A stretch of DNA of 64,000 bases from positions 24,525-88,524 of the forward strand of contig CAAGIS010000115.1 in NCBI GenBank assembly GCA_900769985.1, read 5' to 3'. The DNA is from Spirochaetia bacterium (GTDB taxonomy: Bacteria > Spirochaetota > Spirochaetia > Treponematales > Treponemataceae). Positions 18,472 to 28,118 of the stretch are shown here, piece after piece. The notes beneath the pieces were generated by a model. It did no database searches. It saw only the letters and a program-made list of their open reading frames with translations, and was not told the DNA's origin. Numbering within the stretch: position 1 is the stretch's first letter; every line of letters starts with the position of its first letter. The translations under genes and the position numbers were made by a program.

Positions 18472-18627
18472 TTAATACTTGTTATGTTCGTCAGCTACAG
18501 AAAGTTTTCTGCGTCCTTTAGCACGTCTTCTTGCAAGAACTTTACGTCCGCCTTTTGTAGCCATTCTTGCACGAAATCCAAATTTTCTGTTGCGTTTAAC
18601 TTTGCTTGGTTGATATGTCCTTTTCAT
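18472..18627 (-). CDS. rpmH: Large ribosomal subunit protein bL34
   Basis: A 51-residue protein that is easily missed because it is short. The translation starts MKRTYQPSKVKRNRKFGFR and continues with the family pattern MATKGGRKVLARRRAKGRR, then a slightly longer tail ending EHNKY. AAGGAG lies a suitable distance upstream. It is a structural protein of the 50S subunit. It heads the rpmH-rnpA-yidD-yidC-jag operon and has a strong promoter about 65 bp upstream. Confidence 0.96.
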   Translation of the reverse strand: MKRTYQPSKVKRNRKFGFRARMATKGGRKVLARRRAKGRRKLSVADEHNKY

Positions 18628-18690
18628 GGCATATACTCCTTATATCGAGGGTCAAAACCCAAAAATTTTATACTAAAAATTAGTAACAAA

Positions 18691-18719
18691 ATATAACATT
18701 ATTTGTATTCTTTGGTCAA
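18691..18719 (-). promoter_or_regulatory. Promoter of the rpmH-rnpA-yidD-yidC operon
   Basis: Minus-strand -35 TTGACC (18714-18719) and -10 TTATAT (18691-18696) with a 17-bp spacer. The predicted leader is about 60 nt and contains a small GGGT/ACCC hairpin (18649-18660) before the AAGGAG of rpmH. Confidence 0.7.
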
Positions 18720-18766
18720 CTATGTAAAAATGTTGTAAAAACTGTTCTTCTTTTATTAATCTTTTA

Positions 18767-19267
18767 TCAATTTTTTTTCTCAAAAAAGCCTTTAAATAAT
18801 TCCCTTACTTCCTGTGGAACTTCGTTTTCTCCAATTTCATTTTTAAATCCCATCTGTTCAAGTTTTTTTTCATCGTCTTCTATTTTTTCAAAATATTCAT
18901 CGTTTATGCGTTTTTTATAAGTTTCATAATCTTCTGTAAGGTGCGCATTGTTTCCTTTTACGCGGAATGCAAGGCTTTTTATCTGGATGTCCTTTACCTT
19001 TAATTTAAGTCCTTTCAATATGAAATTTTTATTATTCTGCAGAATCTGATTCCATCCCGGATGGTCAGTTTCAACTAAAAGAATTCCGTTTTTTAAATCT
19101 ACTATCTGCGAATGACAAACAAGCTTTTGACCGTATTTATAAATTTTTTCGACAGTTTCTTTCCAGGCATTTGAAAGGGAATTTCCTTTTTCAATCTGGC
19201 TTACATCGATATTTGAAAAAACTTTATTTATCATTTCGCTTGCGCTGACTACATTTTGTTCACTCAT
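18767..19267 (-). CDS. dciA: DciA-type replicative helicase loader (DUF721)
   Basis: 166 residues with a DUF721/DciA domain (about 10-110), including LSNAWKETVEKIYKYGQKL and the typical strand LVETDHPGWNQILQNNKNFILKGL, followed by a charged C-terminal extension (about 115-166). DciA helps load the replicative helicase in bacteria that lack DnaC/DnaI; its location just after dnaA-dnaN-recF supports this. The start overlaps the recF end by 8 bp. The Lys/Glu-rich C-terminal tail is probably unstructured. Confidence 0.85.
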   Translation of the reverse strand: MSEQNVVSASEMINKVFSNIDVSQIEKGNSLSNAWKETVEKIYKYGQKLVCHSQIVDLKNGILLVETDHPGWNQILQNNKNFILKGLKLKVKDIQIKSLAFRVKGNNAHLTEDYETYKKRINDEYFEKIEDDEKKLEQMGFKNEIGENEVPQEVRELFKGFFEKKN

Positions 19268-20360
19268 ACCATGCTCCGTCTTTTACGTTAATTATTTTTG
19301 TCGAAGAACGCCTGTATCTTTCATAAGGTTCACCCGGCAAAAAAGTACAGAACAGTTGGTCATATTCAGGCAGCATCGAAGTAAGCTTCTGTCTTTTGTC
19401 AGGATCAAGTTCAAGCATTACATCGTCCATTAAAAGTATCGGATTTTCTTTTGTAATCTGATTAAAAAAAACTGCCTGTGAAATTCTCAAAAGAAGCGCT
19501 ATCAAACGTCTCTGTCCTGTAGAAGCAACCGGAACAAACAACATTCCGTCTTTCACAAATTTAATTTTATCCCTGTGCGGCCCGGACATCGTCGTATTCA
19601 TAATTTTGTCTATTTCTCTTTTATTCTTAAGAATATTTAAAATTTCATTTTCATCAGGAGTGCGCTTTGAAATTCCTTCATCAATTTCTTTCCATGAAGG
19701 TTCATAAAAAATCCGTACATTTTCAATTCCCGTAATGTCAAAGTAAAGCTTTGTAAAAATTTCATTGAACTTAAAAATTGCCGTTTTTCTTTTCTTCTGA
19801 ATTTGAATTCCTGCTGCTGCAAGTTGAATATCATAGACATCAAGCATTTCGTATTTTTGTTCTTTAAGTAATAAATTTCTAGATTTTAAAATCTGCCTGT
19901 ATTTTCTTATTACATCAATATAAAGAATGTCATAAAGAGAAAGCGACTGATCAATAAAAAATCTTTTTCTTCCAGGGTCGCCAGTAACAAAATCCATATC
20001 ATCGTGACAAAACAAAATGCACGGCATCGTATTTATCAAATCTTTTCTGTCATGAATTGTCTTACCGTTTTTTTCTATTCTCTTTTTATTATTTTCATAA
20101 TAAACATTTATTGTTTTTATACTTTCGTGAGAATCCTGATATAACGCTTTGATGCTGAAATCTTTTTGTCCGTGCTTTACTATTTCTCCGTCATAATGTG
20201 TCCTGAAAGAATTTCCATAAGCACAATAATAAAGAGATTCAAGAATATTGCTTTTTCCCTGACCATTTTCACCGACAAAATAGACCTCCTTAGAAAGAAG
20301 GTCTATCTTTTCATTTTGAAGATTTCTAAAATTATAAAATGAAATATTTAAAAAAGGCAT
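19260..20360 (-). CDS. recF: DNA replication and repair protein RecF
   Basis: 366 residues, usual length. The Walker A is GENGQGKSNILESLYY (about 30-45), the signature region is STGQRRLIALLLRI (about 285-298) and the Walker B is ILLMDDVMLELDPDKRQ. It is an SMC-like ATPase that helps load RecA at gaps. The first base is shared with the end of dnaN, so the genes are translationally coupled (dnaN-recF-dciA). Confidence 0.96.
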   Translation of the reverse strand: MPFLNISFYNFRNLQNEKIDLLSKEVYFVGENGQGKSNILESLYYCAYGNSFRTHYDGEIVKHGQKDFSIKALYQDSHESIKTINVYYENNKKRIEKNGKTIHDRKDLINTMPCILFCHDDMDFVTGDPGRKRFFIDQSLSLYDILYIDVIRKYRQILKSRNLLLKEQKYEMLDVYDIQLAAAGIQIQKKRKTAIFKFNEIFTKLYFDITGIENVRIFYEPSWKEIDEGISKRTPDENEILNILKNKREIDKIMNTTMSGPHRDKIKFVKDGMLFVPVASTGQRRLIALLLRISQAVFFNQITKENPILLMDDVMLELDPDKRQKLTSMLPEYDQLFCTFLPGEPYERYRRSSTKIINVKDGAWYE

Positions 20361-21463
20361 TAGTCCAAATTCATTGGCATAATAATATGGAAATAATCAC
20401 TTGCCGGTTCTGAACGCAAAGTAATGGCTTTCATTGATTCTGTAAATTCAAAAGTTATTCTTTCTGTAGGAATTACTTTTAAAGGTTCTTCAATGTAAAT
20501 GTAATTCAATGCCATCGTAATACCTTCGCCGTCATACTGACATGGAATTTCTTCATCAGCAGTTCCAAGTTCACTTTCAGGAGAAATTAAAGTCAAAACT
20601 CCAGACTGCAATTTAAAAATTACGCGTGACACTTTTTTATCAATCATAATGGTCATACGCTTTAATGCAGATTCCAAATCTTTTTTATTCACCTGAAAAC
20701 TGCTTGCCTGATGTTCAGGAATTACTCTCTGGTAATTTGGAAACTGTCCTTCAAGCAGAAGCGAAGAGTACTCGTAATTTCCAAATTTTATAAATATCAT
20801 TTTATCTATTACAGCAATAAATACGTTTCCTTCAGCCGGTGAATTTTTAAGTACACTGCTTAAAACTTTTGTCGGAATAATTGCAGAAGGAAAATCGTTT
20901 ATGTTCTGTGCTACTTCTTTTTCTACATAAGAAAGACGTCGTCCGTCTGTTGCAACCATTATCAGCTTGTCTTCTTTTTTTTCAAAAAACACGCCGGTCA
21001 TAAAATATCTGTTACTGTCTTCTGAAACAGCAAAAATAGTTTGAGAAATCATCTCTTTTAATTCTTTAGAAGGAACTTCAAAGAACTGAATTCCATCAGT
21101 AGAAGCAATTTCAGGAAATTTATCGCTTGCCATACTTTTTAACTGGAACTTAATCTTTTTTGCAGTCGGTCTTATTGTTACTGTAATGTCTTTCTGTTCA
21201 AATTCAATTTCTCCAGATGGTGAAGAAGAAAGTATGCTCATAAATTTATCGCAGAAAATAGTAGTTGTTCCTTCTTCCTGAATGTCAACTGGAAGACGCG
21301 TTATAAAATTTACAGACGAATCAGAGGCTTTAATTGTTAAAGTGTTGTTTTCTGCAATTAAAAGAATATTTGACAATATTGAAATAGGACTTTTATTGCT
21401 TATAATTTCCTGTGTAATTGCAATTTCTTTTATCATTGCATCTCGGTCAAATGTAAATTTCAT
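20360..21463 (-). CDS. dnaN: DNA polymerase III subunit beta (sliding clamp)
   Basis: 367 residues with the three-fold clamp domain repeat of the family. Recognisable stretches include the first-domain strand NILLIAENNTLTIKASD, MTGVFFEKKEDKLIMVATDGRRLSYVE (about 170-195) and the C-terminal YFHIIMPMNLD. It encircles DNA and tethers the polymerase. Between its start and the end of dnaA lie 235 bp containing several DnaA boxes. An AAGGAG ribosome binding site lies just upstream. Confidence 0.97.
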   Translation of the reverse strand: MKFTFDRDAMIKEIAITQEIISNKSPISILSNILLIAENNTLTIKASDSSVNFITRLPVDIQEEGTTTIFCDKFMSILSSSPSGEIEFEQKDITVTIRPTAKKIKFQLKSMASDKFPEIASTDGIQFFEVPSKELKEMISQTIFAVSEDSNRYFMTGVFFEKKEDKLIMVATDGRRLSYVEKEVAQNINDFPSAIIPTKVLSSVLKNSPAEGNVFIAVIDKMIFIKFGNYEYSSLLLEGQFPNYQRVIPEHQASSFQVNKKDLESALKRMTIMIDKKVSRVIFKLQSGVLTLISPESELGTADEEIPCQYDGEGITMALNYIYIEEPLKVIPTERITFEFTESMKAITLRSEPASDYFHIIMPMNLD

Positions 21464-21579
21464 AATATTCTCCTTATTTCTTATTAATTATGAATTTATT
21501 TAAATTTAGTAATAGTAATAATAAGGTGTGTTGTTAAGTTGAAAAAATATTTATTTCTTTATATTAAAAAGATTTAACC

Positions 21580-21679
21580 TGTGGATAAAATATTGAATAT
21601 TTTCCACAAGTTTTCAACTTTTCAACAGTCACAAAAGTTATCAACAATTTAGTAACAACTTTTTATACTATTATCAACT
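21580..21679. promoter_or_regulatory. DnaA-box cluster between dnaA and dnaN
   Basis: Within an AT-rich gap are one perfect DnaA box (TGTGGATAA, 21580-21588) and near boxes TTTTCCACA (21600-21608), TTATCAACA (21638-21646) and TTATCAACT (21671-21679). The position between dnaA and dnaN is the standard oriC or autoregulatory location. A second cluster is found at 28.1 kb. Confidence 0.75.
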
Positions 21680-21698
21680 ATTTTTATAAAGAATTCAA

Positions 21699-23144
21699 TT
21701 AAATTTTTTTATATTCTTTAATTGAATTGATTATATTTTTTATCCTTAAATCAAAACTTGGGTCTGTCTTTATTCTATCTGCAATGTTGTTGTATGCAGA
21801 CAGAATCGTTGAGTGATCCCTTCCTCCAAATTCATTTCCTAATTCTGGATATGAATATTCAAGTAATTCTCTTGCTATGTATATTGCAATATGACGTGTT
21901 TCTGCTATTTTTTTATTGCGTTTTTTTCCTTTTATGTCTGCAATTGATGTATTTTCTATGTTTGCTACAACTTTTAAAATAGTTTCCATTGATACTGAAT
22001 TTCCTGTTGCGCAGGAAATTGTATCTTTTAGCAAATCTTGAGCAATATCAATTGTTACGTCTTTTTTTATTAAATCTTGATAACCGACTACTTTTTTTAT
22101 GGAAGCTTCAAGATCCCTTACATTCATCTGAATGTTTTTTGCAATATAGTCAATTACTTCGCTACTGATTGTCTTGTTTTCAAGTTCAAGTTTCTTTTTT
22201 ATAATTGCAATCCTGTTTTCGTAACTTGGCGGTTTTAAATCTATGCAGACGCCGGAAGAAAACCTTGTCCTTAATCTGTCTTCAAGTCCTTTTAATTCGT
22301 TAATAGGTCTGTCGCATGTAAAAACCATTTGCGCGTTGTGTTCGCTTAAAGCATTGAATGTATGAAAACATTCTTCCTGTAATCCTTCTTTTCCCTGCAA
22401 AAAATGAATGTCGTCAAGAAGAAAAACATCGAGGTTTCTGTATTTGTTTTTAAATTTATTCATAGTTTTGTTTTTAAGTGAATCAGTAAATTCATTTAAA
22501 AAGTTTTCAGCAGAAATGCAGCATAGTTTTATGTTTCCCTTCTGTTCAGAATAAATGTAATTTCCTATTGACTGCATCAAGTGGGTTTTTCCAAGTCCTA
22601 CGCCTCCATAAAGAAGAATAGGGTTATATGATTTTCCTGGATTTTTTGCGGCTGCTAAAGATGCACTGTAAGCATAGTTGTTGTTGTCACCTGGAACAAA
22701 AGTATTAAAAGTAAATTTCTGCATAAGTTGAGGATGCTGAAAAATTTTCTGGCTTGTTTCTTCTGATTTTATTTTTGATGAATCATTTTCTTTTTCTGTT
22801 TTTTTTGCAGGTTCATTTGATTTTTTTTCAACTTTTGAATTTTCTTCTTTTGAAACTGTAAGTTTTGAAATGATGGAATTTGTAATTTCCATTTGTATTG
22901 AAAATTCTGTCTGACCTGTTATCTGCGATAATTTATTTTTTATCTGTTCAATGTAACCGCGTGAAATTATCTGTTCTTTCATAAATTCAGACGGAACGTT
23001 TACTTTGATTACGTTTGATTCATCTTCTACATAATCGAGTTTAAACCAAATATTGAATTCATCTTCTTTTCCGATTGATTTATACTCATCGTTCAATTGT
23101 TTTAATGCTTCTTGCCAGAAAATTTTATAATTTTGATTGCTCAT
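21699..23144 (-). CDS. dnaA: Chromosomal replication initiator protein DnaA
   Basis: 481 residues: domain I (about 1-90), a charged variable linker rich in Lys/Glu/Ser (about 105-145), the AAA+ domain with Walker A GGVGLGKTHLMQ (about 178-190) and Walker B VFLLDDIHFLQG, and the C-terminal domain IV with the DnaA-box recognition helix GGRDHSTIL (about 446-454). It melts the origin and recruits the helicase. It is divergent to gyrB across a 112-bp gap that probably holds both promoters. Confidence 0.98.
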   Translation of the reverse strand: MSNQNYKIFWQEALKQLNDEYKSIGKEDEFNIWFKLDYVEDESNVIKVNVPSEFMKEQIISRGYIEQIKNKLSQITGQTEFSIQMEITNSIISKLTVSKEENSKVEKKSNEPAKKTEKENDSSKIKSEETSQKIFQHPQLMQKFTFNTFVPGDNNNYAYSASLAAAKNPGKSYNPILLYGGVGLGKTHLMQSIGNYIYSEQKGNIKLCCISAENFLNEFTDSLKNKTMNKFKNKYRNLDVFLLDDIHFLQGKEGLQEECFHTFNALSEHNAQMVFTCDRPINELKGLEDRLRTRFSSGVCIDLKPPSYENRIAIIKKKLELENKTISSEVIDYIAKNIQMNVRDLEASIKKVVGYQDLIKKDVTIDIAQDLLKDTISCATGNSVSMETILKVVANIENTSIADIKGKKRNKKIAETRHIAIYIARELLEYSYPELGNEFGGRDHSTILSAYNNIADRIKTDPSFDLRIKNIINSIKEYKKI

Positions 23145-23256
23145 ATTAGTGATTATAATTCACCTTTACTTTTTTTTTCAATATAAGTATAATTTTATCG
23201 CATATTTTGTATATTCATAATAAAAAGTTTCATTAAAAATCAGTTAAGGAAAAATC

Positions 23257-25239
23257 ATGACAGAAAATTATTCAGCGGGTAATATTCAAGTTTTAAAAGG
23301 ACTAGAGGCTGTAAGAAAACGACCTGGTATGTATATTGGTTCGACAGGACCGAGAGGACTTCATCATCTTGTTTATGAAGCAGTAGATAATTCTATTGAT
23401 GAAGCCATGGCTGGATTTTGTGATAACATTGTTGTGGCTCTTGAAAAAGATGATATTGTCAGAGTTGAAGATAACGGACGTGGAATTCCTGTAGATATTC
23501 ACCCGACAGAAAAAATAAGCGCACTTGAACTTGTACTTACAAGGCTTCATGCCGGTGGAAAATTTGACAAAGGTTCTTATAAAGTTTCCGGAGGTCTGCA
23601 CGGAGTTGGTGTTTCATGTGTAAATGCTTTATCTGACTGGATGGAAGCAACTGTAAAACGTGACGGTCATATTTTTAGACAGCGGTACGAACGCGGTGTT
23701 CCTAAGACAAAGGTAGAAACTATAGGAGATACTCAGGAGCACGGAACAACAATCAGATGGAAAGCTGACAAGACAATATTTACTGAAACTACAACTTATA
23801 ATTTTGATACATTACGTGACAGGCTTCGTGAGCTTGCGTTTTTAAATAGTGGAATTGTAATTCATTTTCGTGATGAACGTCTGGAAAATCCAAAAGAAGA
23901 ACTGCTTAAATTTGAAGGCGGTATAAATGAATTTGTCCAGAACTTAAATGAAGGCAAGCAGGTTGTTCCTGCCGAACCTATTTATATAAATGAAAAACGT
24001 GAAGAAGTTGTTACTGAAATTTCGCTGCAGTATAATTCATCATATTCAGAGAATGTTCATACATTCGTAAATGATATAAATACGCGTGACGGTGGAACTC
24101 ACTACGAAGGTTTTAAAAATGCCCTTCGTTTTGTATTGAACAAATTTTTTGAATCAAATGAAAAATTAAAAAAAGGTTTTGATAAAGAAGAAAAACTTAC
24201 TTACGAAGATTTGGCATCAGGACTTACAGCTGTAATTTCAATGAAAGTTCCGGAGCCTGAATTTGAAGGTCAGACAAAAGAAAAACTCGGTAATACCGAA
24301 ATACGAACAATAGTTGATCAGGTCGTAAAAGAAAAACTTACTCTTTATTTTGAACAGAATCCTCAAGTCCTTGAGTCTATCCTCAAAAAATCAATTGATG
24401 AAGCTAAAGCGCGTATTGCTGCCAGAAAGGCAAAAGATAATATGCGCAAAAAAACAATGTCAGATGGTTTTGGACTTCCAGAAAAACTTGCAGATTGTTC
24501 TGGAAAAGATCCTGAACTTTGCGAAGTGTATATTGTCGAAGGAGATTCTGCCGGTGGTTCTGCCAAAAAGGGTAGGGATCCGAAAACTCAGGCAATTCTT
24601 CCTCTTTGGGGAAAAATGCTCAATGTAGAAAAAGTGCGCCCGGAAAAAGTCATGAACAATGACAAACTTGAACCGGTTATCGCAACACTTGGTGCAGGAT
24701 TCGGAAAAGATTTTAATATAGAAAAACTTCGTTATCATAAAATAATTATTATGGCAGATGCCGATGTTGACGGTTCTCATATCCGTACTCTTCTTCTGAC
24801 TTTCTTTTTCAGATATATGCCTGAGCTTATTACAAAAGGATATGTTTATCTTGCAATGCCTCCTTTATTCAGAATTCAGAAAGGAAAAAAAGGAAAAACT
24901 TATTATGCATATTCAGATGAAGAGCGTGATTCAATATTAAATGAACTTCGTTCTTCTGAGTTTCAGGATGATGTTGAATCTGATGATGAAAATAATTCAG
25001 ACAGCGATAAAAAGAAAAAAAGCAATATTGACGTACAGCGTTATAAAGGTCTTGGTGAAATGGACGGCGATCAGCTTTGGGAAACGACAATGGATCCTGC
25101 ACACAGAAAAATGCGTGTCGTAACTGTTCCTGATGCAATGGCTGCAGATAAAATTTTCAGTGTCTGCATGGGCGAAGAAGTTGAACCGCGTCGAAAGTTT
25201 ATTGAATCAAATTCAAGTTATGCAAATCTTGATATTTAA
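23257..25239 (+). CDS. gyrB: DNA gyrase subunit B
   Basis: 660 residues: GHKL ATPase domain (VRKRPGMYIGSTGPRGLHHL, DNGRGIPV, GGLHGVGVSCVNALS), transducer domain, and TOPRIM domain with EGDSAGGSAKKGR (about 428-440) and DADVDGSHIRTLL. A short acidic/Lys insert (about 566-590) precedes the conserved QRYKGLGEMDGDQLWETT segment. It forms the A2B2 gyrase with the next gene and introduces negative supercoils. AAGGAAAA upstream acts as the ribosome binding site. Confidence 0.98.
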   Translation: MTENYSAGNIQVLKGLEAVRKRPGMYIGSTGPRGLHHLVYEAVDNSIDEAMAGFCDNIVVALEKDDIVRVEDNGRGIPVDIHPTEKISALELVLTRLHAGGKFDKGSYKVSGGLHGVGVSCVNALSDWMEATVKRDGHIFRQRYERGVPKTKVETIGDTQEHGTTIRWKADKTIFTETTTYNFDTLRDRLRELAFLNSGIVIHFRDERLENPKEELLKFEGGINEFVQNLNEGKQVVPAEPIYINEKREEVVTEISLQYNSSYSENVHTFVNDINTRDGGTHYEGFKNALRFVLNKFFESNEKLKKGFDKEEKLTYEDLASGLTAVISMKVPEPEFEGQTKEKLGNTEIRTIVDQVVKEKLTLYFEQNPQVLESILKKSIDEAKARIAARKAKDNMRKKTMSDGFGLPEKLADCSGKDPELCEVYIVEGDSAGGSAKKGRDPKTQAILPLWGKMLNVEKVRPEKVMNNDKLEPVIATLGAGFGKDFNIEKLRYHKIIIMADADVDGSHIRTLLLTFFFRYMPELITKGYVYLAMPPLFRIQKGKKGKTYYAYSDEERDSILNELRSSEFQDDVESDDENNSDSDKKKKSNIDVQRYKGLGEMDGDQLWETTMDPAHRKMRVVTVPDAMAADKIFSVCMGEEVEPRRKFIESNSSYANLDI

Positions 25240-25277
25240 AAGACTATCAATCGTTAGTTAAAATATAAGGGAAAAAT

Positions 25278-27767
25278 ATGTTAGAAGAAATTAAAACACC
25301 TGAAGGTGGAACAGTAATAAAAATACCGATTGAAGATGAAGTAAAGCAGGCATATATAGACTATTCAATGTCCGTAATCGTGCAGCGTGCATTACCTGAT
25401 GTACGCGACGGTTTAAAGCCTGTTCACCGCAGAATTATGTATGCAATGGATACGCTTCATCTTGCATCCGGCGGGAAAACAAAAAAATGTGCTACGATTG
25501 TAGGTGAAGTCTTAGGACATTATCATCCTCATGGAGATGCTTCTGTTTATGATGCTTTGGTTCGTCTTGGACAGGATTTTGCTCAGAGATATACGACAGT
25601 TACTCCTCAGGGAAATTTCGGTACAATTGCCGGTGACCCTCCTGCAGCTTATCGTTATACAGAAGCAAAGATGTCAAAGATTTCAGAAGAAATGGTTGAG
25701 GATATTAACAAAGAAACTGTTGATATGCTCAGAAACTTTGATGATACTTGCGATGAGCCGTCAGTTCTTCCTGCAAAATTTCCGTTTTTACTTTGTAATG
25801 GAACTACTGGTATTGCTGTCGGTATGGCAACAAATATGCCGACACATAATATCCGTGAAGTTGCTGCTGCAATAAGTGCATATATTGACAACAGGGATAT
25901 TTCAATTGAAGAATTGATGAAGCATATTAAAGGACCTGATTTTCCAACAGGCGGAATAATTTATGGTCGTGACGGAATCCGAAAAGCTTATGCAACAGGT
26001 CGTGGAAAAATTGTAATTCGTTCAAAGTTCGTAATTGAAACAGATAAGCACGGCAGGGAATCGATTGTATTTACAGAAGTTCCTTATGGAGTAAATACAA
26101 CAAATATTATCCGTCGTATAAAAGAACTTGTCCGCGATAAAATGATTGACGGTATTGTAAATGCAAATGATGAATCTTCTGACCGTTCAGGTATGCGCCT
26201 TGTTGTTGATTTGAAAAAAGGTGCAGTTACAAAACTTGTATTGAATCAGCTTTTTGCAAAAACAGAACTCCAGTCAAATTTCGGTGTAATAAATCTTGCT
26301 CTTGTTCCTGTCAGAAAAGAAGACGGAACCCGATATTTAAAACCGGAAGTTTTGACTTTAAAACAGCTTATAGAATATTTTGTAAATCATCGTGATGAAG
26401 TTATTACCCGTCGTACAGAATATGATTTGCGCGTTGCACGTCATCGTATGCATATTTTGCAGGCATTGATTACGGCAATAAATAACATCGATGAAGTAAT
26501 TAAAATTATAAAAGAAAGCCGGGATACAGAAAGTGCAAAACTTTCTCTAGAAAAGCGTTTTGACTTTGATGATGAACAGGCACAGGCAATTGTTGACATG
26601 CAGTTAAAGCGCTTGACTCATTTGCAGATTGAAGATTTGCAAAAAGAAATAAAGGAACTTCAAATCTGGATAGACACTCTTCAGGATTTGCTTGATCATC
26701 ACGAAAAGATTTTACAGAAAATAAAAGATGAAACAAATGAGCTTGCAGTAAAATATGGCGATGACAGGCGTACAGATATTATTGCAGATGAAGTTGAAGA
26801 AATAAATGTTGAAGATATGATACGTGAAGAAGACGTAGTCATTCTTATTTCTAAACTTGGATATGTAAAAAGAATTTCTCTGAGTCAGTATAAACAGCAG
26901 GGTAGGGGAGGCAAAGGAAGCAATAGTACCACTCTTGTTGAAGATGATTATATAAGCCAGCTTTTTATTGCATCTACTCACGATATATTGCTGTTCATTA
27001 CAAGCGAAGGAAAAGCATATTGGATTAAAGTTCACGAAATTCCAGAGGCAAGCAGAATAAGTCGTGGCTCTCATATTAAGAGTCTTCTTGCTGTAAGTGC
27101 CAATGAAGAAATTACGACAATCGTAAACTTTAAGGAATTTTCAGAAGACCAGTTTTTGTTTATGGCAACAGCGAACGGCGTAATTAAAAAGACTTGTATA
27201 AAAGAATTTGCAAATGCAAAAGTTCGCGGAATAGGAGCTATAAAACTTGATCCGGGCGACAGGCTTGTAAGTACAATCCTTACAAAAGGAAATGATGAAC
27301 TTGTTTTAATTTCCAGACGCGGAAAAGCACTTAGAATAAAAGAAACTGATGTTCGTCCGATGGGAAGAGCTGGTCATGGAAACAAAGGTTTAAAACTTGG
27401 TGAAGGTGATGAACTTTCTGCAGCTATTCGAGTTGAAGAATCTTCAAGCATTCTTGTTCTTACAGAAAAGGGATATGGAAAGCGTGCAAGATTTGAAGAC
27501 TATAAAGTTCATGGCCGTGGAACTGGCGGACAAAGAGTTTTTGGCAATGTCGATAATAAAGGAGAAATTATCGGTGCTCTTTCTGTTTCTGACAATGATG
27601 AAATTGTATGTATGACAGGACAAGGAAAAACTTTACGTATAAAAGTTTCAGCAATAAATATTCAAGGGCCGGCTTCTTCTGGTGTCAGTGTCGTAAAAGT
27701 TGATGATCCTGATTATCTTGTCGGTCTTGATAAAATCGTAAATGAAGACAAAGATAAAAAAGAATAA
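25278..27767 (+). CDS. gyrA: DNA gyrase subunit A
   Basis: 829 residues. The breakage-reunion domain contains the active Tyr in AAYRYTEAKMS (about 125-135) and the quinolone-region segment HPHGDASVYDALVRLGQDF. The C-terminal part has the beta-pinwheel repeats and the GyrA box QQGRGGKGS (about 545-553), which separates gyrase from topoisomerase IV. It follows gyrB by 38 bp with its own AGGG ribosome binding site, and a hairpin terminator lies about 65 bp downstream. Confidence 0.98.
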   Translation: MLEEIKTPEGGTVIKIPIEDEVKQAYIDYSMSVIVQRALPDVRDGLKPVHRRIMYAMDTLHLASGGKTKKCATIVGEVLGHYHPHGDASVYDALVRLGQDFAQRYTTVTPQGNFGTIAGDPPAAYRYTEAKMSKISEEMVEDINKETVDMLRNFDDTCDEPSVLPAKFPFLLCNGTTGIAVGMATNMPTHNIREVAAAISAYIDNRDISIEELMKHIKGPDFPTGGIIYGRDGIRKAYATGRGKIVIRSKFVIETDKHGRESIVFTEVPYGVNTTNIIRRIKELVRDKMIDGIVNANDESSDRSGMRLVVDLKKGAVTKLVLNQLFAKTELQSNFGVINLALVPVRKEDGTRYLKPEVLTLKQLIEYFVNHRDEVITRRTEYDLRVARHRMHILQALITAINNIDEVIKIIKESRDTESAKLSLEKRFDFDDEQAQAIVDMQLKRLTHLQIEDLQKEIKELQIWIDTLQDLLDHHEKILQKIKDETNELAVKYGDDRRTDIIADEVEEINVEDMIREEDVVILISKLGYVKRISLSQYKQQGRGGKGSNSTTLVEDDYISQLFIASTHDILLFITSEGKAYWIKVHEIPEASRISRGSHIKSLLAVSANEEITTIVNFKEFSEDQFLFMATANGVIKKTCIKEFANAKVRGIGAIKLDPGDRLVSTILTKGNDELVLISRRGKALRIKETDVRPMGRAGHGNKGLKLGEGDELSAAIRVEESSSILVLTEKGYGKRARFEDYKVHGRGTGGQRVFGNVDNKGEIIGALSVSDNDEIVCMTGQGKTLRIKVSAINIQGPASSGVSVVKVDDPDYLVGLDKIVNEDKDKKE

Positions 27768-27770
27768 TTA

Positions 27771-27814
27771 AGAAAACACTGAATAAATCCTACCTTAGGC
27801 TTTTTCAGTGTTAA
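27771..27814. repeat. Dispersed hairpin repeat, copy A
   Basis: A 44-bp element with arms AACACTGAA (27775-27783) and TTCAGTGTT (27804-27812). It shares the segment AACACTGAATAAATCCTA with copy B at 28792, with the same arm spacing. It starts 3 bp after the gyrA stop. Confidence 0.65.
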
Positions 27815-27830
27815 CCTTAAGTTTGAAAGA

Positions 27831-27858
27831 GTCCGGAATTTTTCCGGGCTTTTTTTTT
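27831..27858 (+). terminator. Terminator downstream of gyrA
   Basis: Stem CCGGAA/TTCCGG (27833-27838 and 27842-27847), 3-nt loop, followed by GC and nine T. It ends the gyrB-gyrA transcript. Confidence 0.85.
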
Positions 27859-27920
27859 AAGTAGAAATGAAACAAAATTGACTAACTATCGATAGGTAGT
27901 TAAAAAATATTATATTTTTG

Positions 27921-27949
27921 CTGACAAAAAAAAATATATAATGTATAAT
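27921..27949 (+). promoter_or_regulatory. Promoter of candidate small RNA
   Basis: -35 CTGACA (27921-27926), 17-bp spacer and perfect -10 TATAAT (27944-27949). The predicted transcript starts near 27956 and meets a strong terminator about 80 nt later with no ribosome binding site or ORF in between. Confidence 0.65.
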
Positions 27950-27955
27950 AAATAA

Positions 27956-28038
27956 TCTAGAAGGGGAACGCTATAAATATTATAATTTATAAGCGAACAA
28001 ATCATCAGGCACCGGGGATTTTTCCCCGGCTTTTTTTT
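27956..28038 (+). ncRNA. Candidate small RNA of about 80 nt
   Basis: The unit between a good promoter and a good terminator can fold into two hairpins. The first pairs CGCTATAAAT (27969-27978) with ATTTATAAGCG (27985-27995), with one bulge. The second is the terminator CCGGGGA/TCCCCGG (28012-28018 and 28023-28029) with eight T after it. A single-stranded segment GAACAAATCATCAGGCA lies between them. I do not recognise the family (not SRP, 6S, tmRNA or RNase P). Its place beside DnaA boxes and parS sites is notable. Confidence 0.55.
28012..28038 (+). terminator. Strong terminator of the small RNA
   Basis: 7-bp GC-rich stem CCGGGGA/TCCCCGG, a TTTT loop and a run of eight T after CTT start. It is too far from gyrA, which already has its own terminator, to serve that gene. 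Confidence 0.85.
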
Positions 28039-28118
28039 ACTCTTTATTAAAAGTATTAATATTAAGACTTTAAGCATTAGCATACATTTATTTGATGTAT
28101 TCACAAGTTTTCAACACC

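Noticed and set aside
27878..27914. Possible promoter TTGACT with TATTAT and the palindrome CTATCGATAG near 27.89 kb
   Set aside because: The -35/-10 spacing is 25 bp, too long; the better promoter is CTGACA-17-TATAAT at 27921. The palindrome is short and unlike the operators at 59.0 and 63.8 kb.
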